64,000 bases of DNA from Cohnella lupini (GTDB lineage: Bacteria > Bacillota > Bacilli > Paenibacillales > Paenibacillaceae): NCBI RefSeq assembly GCF_003386205.1, contig NZ_QRDY01000009.1:1-64000 (forward strand), written 5' to 3'. The notes under the pieces are model-generated. The model ran no database searches and was not told the DNA's origin. It worked only from the letters and a program-made list of their open reading frames with translations. This document shows, in pieces, positions 57,283-64,000 of this stretch. Position numbers and translations under genes: made by a program. Each line of letters starts with the position of its first letter. The stretch's first letter is position 1.

Positions 57283-60200
57283 TTAACGGATTCTAATAGT
57301 AAAGGTTTTCGTGTTCGTTGCGCCTTGATCGTCCGTAACCGTCAGCTCGACAGTATAGCTCCCTTTTTTCTTATAAGAGTGTACGGCCGTTTCGCCGCTG
57401 CCTGTTGAACTGTCCCCGAATTCCCATTGATAGGAGACAATGCTGCCGTCCGCATCATAGGAGGCAGTGCCATCAAACGTTACGTCGCGCTTGCGTTGAG
57501 CTTCATTGGGTCCTTGAATGACCGCTACAGGCGCAATGTTCGGAGGTGCCGGTTCTTCTCCGTCCTCCGTTACATACAGTCTGCCAAGAGCCGTCGCTTC
57601 AACTTCGTTGCCTGCGGCATCCCATACTCTAACGACGATGACTCCGCCTTCAAGACGCAGCGACTCCGGAGTTATATAGGCTCCTTCATAATGACCGGGT
57701 GTCGTTTCCGTCATCGTGGTTTCGTTGAAGCTGGACAAAGCATTTCCTGGCAATTCAATACGGAAGGAAGCGGAAAGTCCGGGATCGCTGTCGAAGGATA
57801 CATAGACCGCTTCCCCTACTGAAACATGCATATCCGTGAGCGGATTCAAGTTCGTGATCACCGGTGCATTCCAGTCTGCGATCACCGTACGGGAAATCGT
57901 CGTTTCATTGCCTGCCAAATCCGTGGCGGTTACGACAATGACATTCTCGCCCGGATTAATCAAGATCCGGTGAACAAAGCTGCCGTCTTCGGCAACCTCG
58001 GCAGCCTCACCGTTAACGGTAAGTTCGTCGAGGAATTCATCCGTTACCGTACCGCTAACGGCATACGCCTCCGCATTCGTTTTCTCTCCTTCCTCAGGAG
58101 AATTTACTGCCAGTTCAGGTGCTGATTGATCCAGTGTTACGGTCACTGGTGCAGAGCGATCGGTTACCTCTTCATCGACCACTACCTCAGCGGTCAGAGC
58201 ATTCTCACCGATATTTAAGTCAATCGTCGTTTCAAACCGATTGTCTTCTATTACTGCTGTCCCCGCCTCTTCTTCCCCGTTATAAATGACAACGGTAGAT
58301 CCATTGGCAGAAGAAGTGCCGGTAATGCTAATGCTTTCTTCATTTGTATACGTATCCTCAGCCGGTGATGTGAAAACCGGAGCGAAGACCGGATACTGTA
58401 CAGCCGCGCGGATCATATAATTTCCTTCATCTACAGGGGATAGCGACCATGCCCCGCTGACCCATTGCCAGCTTCTCCCCGAGACGGTACTGCTCTCGTC
58501 CGTACCCAGTCCTGGCGCATTCGGATCCGCCCGCGTTTGGATGTAGACGATGTAGAAATCTCCTTCAACGGATACCGGTTCGGCAAACTCGACCGCCGTC
58601 CACTCGTCATTGCGAAGAGCTGTACCCTCAAACGGTCCAGCGAGCTGACGTCCAGGGGTTCCATCCGGTCCCGAAGCATCATAGACGGCATACTTGAATT
58701 CCGTCCCTCCCGGTGTAGGCCATTCCGTATTCCAGAAACGGAAGGAAGCTCCGGTCACTTGAGCCATTTCGGATTCCGGCGTCATCCGAACCGCCCATCC
58801 ATTTCCCGCAGCATAGAACGCATGTGCATTTTCCGCCGTGCCATCGTCGTAGGCAATTTCGCCTGCATGGCCGATAAACGGCTTCAGATCAACATTTTGC
58901 GTTACGGTGCCGTTTGCAGGAACATCGACCGTTATCGATTTACTGTAGTAATCCAATGCGGAGATGGATAGGGTATATTCTCCTTCGTATACGGTAAGCG
59001 CGAATGTTCCGTCTTCCCCGCTACGAACCGGAGCTACCTGCGCATCCTCCATCACCATGATAACCGCGTCGGCAATCGGTTCTCCAGTACGTTCATTCCT
59101 AACCATACCCGTAATTGTGCCCTGAGGGATAGCAGCCAATTGGAAGTTAACCGAACGCGTCCCCCCATCGGCAATCGTTACCGGAACCGTTTGCGGATAG
59201 TATCCATAGGATTCTACCTTCAGATTGTAATCGCCCGCTACATGATTAAAGCCGTATCGGCCCGTGTATGGATCCGTACGTACGGAACGTCCGGTTTCAA
59301 CCACGGTCACCGTCGCCGGAACGGGAAGACTGAACAGACCGACCTCATCTTCTTTGGATGCCGAATCGCCTTGTGCGTCAATGCTTTTATTTGCAGCAAC
59401 GACACTTAATGCTGGAGAAGAACCGTCTCTCAGTACCGGAGCTTTCTCTACAACCTTATCTTTGACCGTTTCGGAGTTTGTATCGCTTGCTGTAGATTCA
59501 GGAGCTTCGACCGCAAGTACCCGGAAATCATCCACATACCATCCTGCATTTATCACACTGCCGTCTGTCGTGAATCTGAACCGTACCTGAACCTCGCCTC
59601 CAACGTAGTCATCTAAATCAATGAATACAGGGGACCATTGCTTTCCTTCAGTCGCATCGGAGAAATAAGCGATCTCCGTCCAAGTGGAGCCACCGTCAGC
59701 CGTTATTTCTACGTATGCATCATCATAGTTTCTCTCGATTTCATACCAGTGGTTAAAGGTTAGAGCTGCATTGCCGTTCGCAGTCAAATCAATGACGGGC
59801 GATACCAAGGAGAAGTCGGCGCCATTCTCGTAAGTATTGTCGAGATCCGTTCCCCATACATTAGGCGGACTCACAGCGGCAGCCGGCCCAGGTGCGGACG
59901 GGACTCCTCGTTCCCATTCATCAATCGTACCCGAATGCGTCCAGCCGTTATCGTCCGCACCGTCAAACGAATCACTGAAGATCGTTTCAGGCACTTGAAC
60001 ATCTACGGAAATTTCGTTGGAAGCCGCGCTTTCGTTACCGCTGTAATCTTGTGCTTTGACTACATAATAATAAGTTGCGTCTCCTTCAATCGCGATGCTG
60101 TCAACATAGTTCATGTCAGCAGTCGTTCCGATAAGTTCATAATCTGAACCTGAAACATTAGAACGGTAAACATTGTACTCTTTCAAATCTTCCTCTGCAG

Positions 60201-62712
60201 GAGCCGTCCAGGTCAGGGTTACATCACCGAGAATAGAAGATGTTCCCGTCAATTCTGTTGGGAAAGCAGGAGCCTCTTCATCTGGCAGCTGCAAGGAGAA
60301 ATCGTCAATATACCACCCTTCGCCTTCTATCGAACCATTGGAAGTCAGCAAGAAAGCGATATATACTTTTTGACCCGCATATTCCGTCAAATCGATATAT
60401 TGGTTTACCCATGCCTCGCTGCTGCCGGTAAAAGTAAGCAGCTGTTCGAACTCATAGTCGCTGTCTTCCGTTGCGATATAAACACTACCAAAATCACCGT
60501 TATCTTCAAGGTCGTACCATTGTCTAAAGGATAACAGTCCACCCTCCGGCACATCTACCAGGTTGATTGGCGGCGCCATTAACGCCGTGCTGGAACCCGG
60601 TGCATAAGTGCCCGTTAAATTCGTTGCCATTACGCTTTCTCCGGAATATGCGCTTCCAGGACCGCTTTCGGGAGCTCCCCATACCCATGGGTTTTCAAAG
60701 TCCGGTAAAAATCCACCATCACTGCTTTCGAAATCTTGGAAATAACCAGGTTCGATCCCTTCCAGTACGGGTACGGAATATATCTTCGTATCATAACCGT
60801 TATTGCCGTAATCGTTGACACGAATGTAATATTCAAGTCCCGGTTCTTTAACGAGCGAACCAAGAATAACCGCACGGTAATTACCGTTTAACCTATCTCC
60901 GGAAGTGAGCTCCGCTGGTATGTAACCATAGAGACTCGTTCCTTTAACTCTTGCAAATACGCTGACATCCGTTACTCCAACATTATCGCTCGCACCAATT
61001 GTAATCGCGGTATCCAGTCCCGCATATACGCTTTCGACTGCCGTGTGCTCGAGCTCCGGTGCTGTCAGATCATCTCCATTAATGGTTACGCGGCCCGATA
61101 CGGATCCAACGCCTTGAAGGACTGAACCAACCGCGTCAAGCGCATTTACGATACCATGACCATAACCGTTGTTAGGCGCATCCGGAAATTGGCTATCGGT
61201 TCTTACCGTCGCCGTTTCCGTTAAAATATTTTCCAGATCGTCGACAGTGAGCGAATTGTTGGCTTGCAGCAAGAGCGCTGCTATCGCTGTTGTATGAGGG
61301 CCAGCCATTGACGTTCCGTTCCAGCCGCCTTCATAACCGCCGCCGGGAACAGATGAACGGATGTTTGCGCCTGGCGCAGAAACCTCAGGTTTGATCTCGC
61401 CATAAGGAGAAGGTCCTTGAAGTGAAAAATCTGCCAGGTTGCCGTTAATGTCCGTAGCCCCTGTAGCGAAAGATTCCGGATAGTTCGCCGGGTTTGCTAC
61501 AGATCCAGGTCCGCCGGGATTCGATATTGAAGTGTTACCTGCTGAAAATTCAGGGAAAATCTGAGCATCCCGCCAGGCTTGTACGATCGGACGGAACCAC
61601 TCGTCGATGCCCGGACCTCCGCCCCAGGAGTTGTTTACAACATCCGGCGCAAGCTCAGGGTGAAGATTTCCTTCTTCATCCACAGGAGCAAGCAGCCACT
61701 GCGCACCGTCGAGGATGATGGCGTCCGTTGTAGATGGATTAAAAATCCGAACAGCCATCCATTTCGCGCCAGGAGCAACGCCAATCATATTGGTGCCATC
61801 CTCTTCGGCACCGACCATCGTACCCATCGTATGCGTACCGTGACCTTGAGCATCCGTCGGCATCGAAGAGCCGCCGTACGGATCGTACCAGCTGAGCTCT
61901 GGGTCCACGACATTGCCATTCGCATCCAAACCGCGCCACTTGCTTGCCAATGCAGGATGCGTATATTCAACGCCAGTATCCAAGTTAGCAACAACAATAC
62001 CGGAACCATCGATTCCCTGTTCCCATATTTGAGGTGCATTGACTTGGGCAATGTTCCACTCGATGTTCTCAGGGTCAAAATCTGAAGTTTTTGCCTTGGA
62101 GCCTTTAACGGCAGTAGAAGACTCGCCAGCTATAACGCTTGACTTCGGCGTGGAAACCTTCTTGTCCACGGTAACTTCCTGGAGAAAGCGTTCTTCGTTC
62201 GGAAGAATTTTATCAACTCCGGGCTGAAGAGCGAGTTCTTCCATTACTTTCTTCGTACTGGTAACAGCCAAGGAGTTGACGATAAAGAAGCTCTTGTATT
62301 CCTTAACTCCTCCTGAAACTTGCTGCGCATCCAAATAATTTTGAATCGGGATTTGAGTACGAGTCGCAGCCTCTCGAAGCGTATTTACGACTGATGTCCT
62401 TGCCGACTTCTTCGCGGCCGCAGGCGTTGCCTTTTGAGCCGTTGCGAGTTCGAATGCCTTCCGAGCCGCAAGTCCGGTATCTGCTTGCTCGCTTAATTTG
62501 ACGAGATAAGTCACGTACTTGTCTTTTTCAAAAAGTTTGTTTAGCTTGGTATCCACTTTCGCCGTAATCAAATTCGGGGAAGTGGATCTCAAATCGACTT
62601 TGTCTGATACCGCCGTTGCAGGAGCAGCGCCAACCGGAATAACGATAGACACTGCAAGGAGGAAAGCCATCCCTAGTGAGAAAGTTTTTTTCGTTTTTTT
62701 CGCTGTGTCCAA
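57283..62712 (-). CDS. Giant secreted S8 subtilisin-like protease (bacillopeptidase F/Vpr-like)
   Basis: The 1809-residue protein has a signal peptide (about 1-30), an I9 propeptide (about 60-180) and a subtilase domain with Asp245 (VANLDTGVEYTHP), His291 (GHGTHTMGTMVG), oxyanion Asn393 (SAGNTSIS) and Ser468 (NGTSMAGPHTTA). C-terminal modules follow: a jelly-roll/MAM-like unit, fibronectin III (LTGTSSILGDVTLTWTAPAE), a second jelly-roll, a carboxypeptidase-regulatory-like repeat (GTITGMVRNERTGEPIADAV), Ig-like repeats and a final PKD domain (FDGTASYDADGSIVSYQWEF). The start is TTG with AAAGGAG 10 nt upstream. It probably degrades proteins outside the cell; a role in processing the nearby repeat proteins is speculative. 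Confidence 0.95.
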   Translation of the reverse strand: MDTAKKTKKTFSLGMAFLLAVSIVIPVGAAPATAVSDKVDLRSTSPNLITAKVDTKLNKLFEKDKYVTYLVKLSEQADTGLAARKAFELATAQKATPAAAKKSARTSVVNTLREAATRTQIPIQNYLDAQQVSGGVKEYKSFFIVNSLAVTSTKKVMEELALQPGVDKILPNEERFLQEVTVDKKVSTPKSSVIAGESSTAVKGSKAKTSDFDPENIEWNIAQVNAPQIWEQGIDGSGIVVANLDTGVEYTHPALASKWRGLDANGNVVDPELSWYDPYGGSSMPTDAQGHGTHTMGTMVGAEEDGTNMIGVAPGAKWMAVRIFNPSTTDAIILDGAQWLLAPVDEEGNLHPELAPDVVNNSWGGGPGIDEWFRPIVQAWRDAQIFPEFSAGNTSISNPGGPGSVANPANYPESFATGATDINGNLADFSLQGPSPYGEIKPEVSAPGANIRSSVPGGGYEGGWNGTSMAGPHTTAIAALLLQANNSLTVDDLENILTETATVRTDSQFPDAPNNGYGHGIVNALDAVGSVLQGVGSVSGRVTINGDDLTAPELEHTAVESVYAGLDTAITIGASDNVGVTDVSVFARVKGTSLYGYIPAELTSGDRLNGNYRAVILGSLVKEPGLEYYIRVNDYGNNGYDTKIYSVPVLEGIEPGYFQDFESSDGGFLPDFENPWVWGAPESGPGSAYSGESVMATNLTGTYAPGSSTALMAPPINLVDVPEGGLLSFRQWYDLEDNGDFGSVYIATEDSDYEFEQLLTFTGSSEAWVNQYIDLTEYAGQKVYIAFLLTSNGSIEGEGWYIDDFSLQLPDEEAPAFPTELTGTSSILGDVTLTWTAPAEEDLKEYNVYRSNVSGSDYELIGTTADMNYVDSIAIEGDATYYYVVKAQDYSGNESAASNEISVDVQVPETIFSDSFDGADDNGWTHSGTIDEWERGVPSAPGPAAAVSPPNVWGTDLDNTYENGADFSLVSPVIDLTANGNAALTFNHWYEIERNYDDAYVEITADGGSTWTEIAYFSDATEGKQWSPVFIDLDDYVGGEVQVRFRFTTDGSVINAGWYVDDFRVLAVEAPESTASDTNSETVKDKVVEKAPVLRDGSSPALSVVAANKSIDAQGDSASKEDEVGLFSLPVPATVTVVETGRSVRTDPYTGRYGFNHVAGDYNLKVESYGYYPQTVPVTIADGGTRSVNFQLAAIPQGTITGMVRNERTGEPIADAVIMVMEDAQVAPVRSGEDGTFALTVYEGEYTLSISALDYYSKSITVDVPANGTVTQNVDLKPFIGHAGEIAYDDGTAENAHAFYAAGNGWAVRMTPESEMAQVTGASFRFWNTEWPTPGGTEFKYAVYDASGPDGTPGRQLAGPFEGTALRNDEWTAVEFAEPVSVEGDFYIVYIQTRADPNAPGLGTDESSTVSGRSWQWVSGAWSLSPVDEGNYMIRAAVQYPVFAPVFTSPAEDTYTNEESISITGTSSANGSTVVIYNGEEEAGTAVIEDNRFETTIDLNIGENALTAEVVVDEEVTDRSAPVTVTLDQSAPELAVNSPEEGEKTNAEAYAVSGTVTDEFLDELTVNGEAAEVAEDGSFVHRILINPGENVIVVTATDLAGNETTISRTVIADWNAPVITNLNPLTDMHVSVGEAVYVSFDSDPGLSASFRIELPGNALSSFNETTMTETTPGHYEGAYITPESLRLEGGVIVVRVWDAAGNEVEATALGRLYVTEDGEEPAPPNIAPVAVIQGPNEAQRKRDVTFDGTASYDADGSIVSYQWEFGDSSTGSGETAVHSYKKKGSYTVELTVTDDQGATNTKTFTIRIR

Positions 62713-62727
62713 GTCTACTACACTCCT

Positions 62728-62835
62728 TTAAAATGGAATAGAAAATGATAGGATCTTATCCGAATTTTCGGAAGCCGAAATAAACCATTTATCCGACGAG
62801 TAGCACACGCCCAATCTGGCTTGTCTTTTTTTGAT
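62728..62835 (-). CDS. Possible 35-codon leader ORF before the subtilase
   Basis: A perfect AAAGGAGG (about 62842-62849, minus strand) is followed 7 nt later by ATC, not a usual start. That ATC opens a frame (KKRQARLGVCYSSDKWF...) running 35 codons to TAA at 62728, which overlaps the subtilase ribosome site (TAAAGGAG). The stop at the next gene's ribosome site suggests translational coupling. It could be a leader peptide with a rare AUC start, a decayed gene whose ATG mutated, or chance. No family recognised. Confidence 0.35.
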   Translation of the reverse strand: MKKRQARLGVCYSSDKWFISASENSDKILSFSIPF

Positions 62836-62849
62836 TCCCACCTCCTTTA

Positions 62850-63100
62850 AGGCGAAATATGCGATTGTAGTGAGGTTTTTAAATACAAAATGCGAGTCCA
62901 AATTAGAGATAATGTCATCTTAGATGGGGGCTTGTGATGAGTATAAGGTAAAAAAAGGGACTTATACACTTTTGTGTAAGCGTTTCTGACAAGCAAATTA
63001 TTGATTTAATATCCAAATTTTAGAACTTATAGCTATTAATCTAAGAAAGATAGACAATCCGCTTGCGAAGAGATTCGCCCATTGCCGGGCGCGTAAATAG
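62850..63100. other. Long AT-rich upstream region of the subtilase
   Basis: About 250 bp with no gene. It holds an imperfect palindrome CTTATACAC-TTTT-GTGTAAG at about 62960-62980 and several A/T runs, but no convincing consensus promoter was found. Together with the leader ORF this gives the protease gene an unusually long 5' region. Confidence 0.4.
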
Positions 63101-63132
63101 AAAAGCGCATGCCGATGTCGGCATGCGCTTTT
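63101..63132. terminator. Bidirectional intrinsic terminator
   Basis: AAAAGCGCATGCCG pairs perfectly with CGGCATGCGCTTTT around a 4-nt loop. It lies 77 nt past the stop of the gene at 63209 and gives T-runs in both directions. Confidence 0.85.
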
Positions 63133-63208
63133 AAGGCTGTTAAAGTATTAAGTTAACTTTTTTTGAATGAAGTACCGCTGCTGCGACATCGACTTGCCGT
63201 TCCTATGC

Positions 63209-63553
63209 TTATTTCACGACATGCTCCGAACTATCCACCGTAAACCCTACCCGCTCCGACACTTCGATCGACAACCGTTCGTCTTGCGCGTCGTATGACA
63301 ATACAGGGCAACTCAGATCGCTTAGCCACCATTTCTTATGATGCTCCCGCTCCGCGTCGTCCTCGTAATAGAAAAAATGAATTTCCTGTACCAAATTTTC
63401 GATCGACGCGGCCAATTCCGCGTTCACGCCTTCGATCCGCACCATCCATCCGCGATCGGACGGCTCCAACGCGAATTTGCACCCTAGCTTCGAGGTATCC
63501 AGCAACGCTCTGCCGACCCCGCTTTTGATTACCAGCTTCGTATTGATCGCCAT
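63209..63553 (-). CDS. Conserved-looking hypothetical protein, 114 aa
   Basis: The product is soluble, acidic and probably alpha/beta, with aromatic FFYYEDD and KKWWLSDLSCP stretches in the middle. No signal peptide or membrane helix is present. GGGAGGAG is 8 nt before the ATG and a terminator follows, so it is probably real. I recognise no family and can assign no function. It is divergent from the partial GNAT gene at 63784. Confidence 0.7.
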   Translation of the reverse strand: MAINTKLVIKSGVGRALLDTSKLGCKFALEPSDRGWMVRIEGVNAELAASIENLVQEIHFFYYEDDAEREHHKKWWLSDLSCPVLSYDAQDERLSIEVSERVGFTVDSSEHVVK

Positions 63554-63783
63554 GATTCAATCTCCTCCCGCTCCGGTATATCGTTCCGTATTGCCGTATT
63601 TTCCATTACCTCGATCATAACATAAAAGACGTAGTCTCTCGAACGAACGAGTCGTCGATTCGCTCGCGTTACAATTCATGACATAATTTTAATGAATTTT
63701 ACGAATCTATCAATTCGTATTGGATTACACCCAATATTATGTTAGTTTATATTACATATAGAGATTGTAAAGGAGAGATCGAT

Positions 63784-64000
63784 ATGATACGTATACGGCG
63801 TTATTCAACTGCGGATCACGATCACGTATGGAGAATCCATTTGCTCGTTATTTCCGAGGCAGGGGTTGAGCCTACGCACAAGCATTACCACGATATTTTC
63901 CACATTGACGAGCAATATATTCAAGACGGCGGGGAATTCCTGGTCGGCACCAACTACAAAGGAAATATTCTGGCCATGGGCGGGCTCAAGAAATTGGATG
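63784..64000 (+). CDS. GNAT family N-acetyltransferase, N-terminal part (cut by window end)
   Basis: An ATG with AAAGGAG 8 nt upstream opens a frame that runs off the window after 72 codons. The visible start (MIRIRRYSTADHDHVWRIHL) and the middle strand GGEFLVGTNYKGNILAMGGL fit the N-terminal half of a GNAT acetyltransferase. The acetyl-CoA loop would lie beyond the window, so the call is provisional. Confidence 0.75.
   Translation, partial: MIRIRRYSTADHDHVWRIHLLVISEAGVEPTHKHYHDIFHIDEQYIQDGGEFLVGTNYKGNILAMGGLKKLD

Overview
The window looks like a chromosomal segment of an endospore-forming, low-to-mid-GC Gram-positive of the Paenibacillaceae type (Paenibacillus/Cohnella-like). This rests on the conserved Firmicutes block glyA-ywlG-ywlE-mntP-ywlC-spoIIR-prmC-prfA in the first 8 kb, the sporulation gene spoIIR, strong GGAGG-type ribosome binding sites with frequent GTG/TTG starts, and a quinol-oxidase operon. 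No rRNA, tRNA, CRISPR array, transposase or phage block was seen. The assignment is inference from gene content.

Layout. 0-8.3 kb (mostly minus): housekeeping/sporulation block. ywlG-glyA has its own promoter behind a ZTP-type riboswitch with an intrinsic terminator. 8.4-8.8 kb: deletion scar of an ABC-2 exporter operon. 8.9-15 kb: secreted stalk-domain protein with an ECF-type promoter, ychF, two lipoproteins, a 47-residue small ORF, and a membrane-anchored molybdopterin oxidoreductase fused to a haem-like four-helix domain. 15-23 kb: YhgE/TetR pair with two matching 27-bp operators, thioredoxin, an Rrf2 regulator with an operator on its own -10, an aldo-keto reductase, a double GNAT, an FrnE/DsbA-like protein, and an FAD-dependent dehydrogenase behind a guanine-type riboswitch. 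23.6-27 kb: three-gene operon of circularly permuted ATP-grasp, alpha-E and transglutaminase. 27-28.2 kb: manganese-type CDF exporter preceded by a terminator-containing leader of unknown class. 28.3-32.3 kb: qoxABCD menaquinol oxidase. 32.5-39 kb: orphan solute-binding lipoprotein, PadR-DUF1700-DUF4097 operon and a membrane multicopper oxidase.

39-52 kb is a signalling region: a membrane MCP, a LacI-sensor/PAS/GGDEF/EAL protein, and a chemosensory operon (small HTH protein-cheA-cheW-mcp-cheR-cheB). A 1.1-kb non-coding stretch at 44.5-45.5 kb holds degenerate ~20-bp repeats, a 260-bp element with terminal inverted repeats and a probable 9-bp target duplication, and a structured-RNA-like segment. 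52-63 kb holds an XRE regulator, two small exported proteins made of proline/tyrosine repeats (VVPPDPY and HNPPTY), a 7-TM histidine kinase, a truncated globin, a response regulator, a Crp/Fnr regulator whose putative operator also lies before the HNPPTY gene, and a giant secreted subtilase (1809 aa) with a 35-codon leader ORF. The window ends in a partial GNAT gene.

Main leads for follow-up: the two repeat-peptide genes and their Crp/Fnr-linked operator; the CDF leader; the guanine riboswitch on an uncharacterised dehydrogenase; the ATP-grasp/alpha-E/transglutaminase operon; and the 44.5-45.5 kb non-coding region. All are read by eye, and no database comparison was possible.
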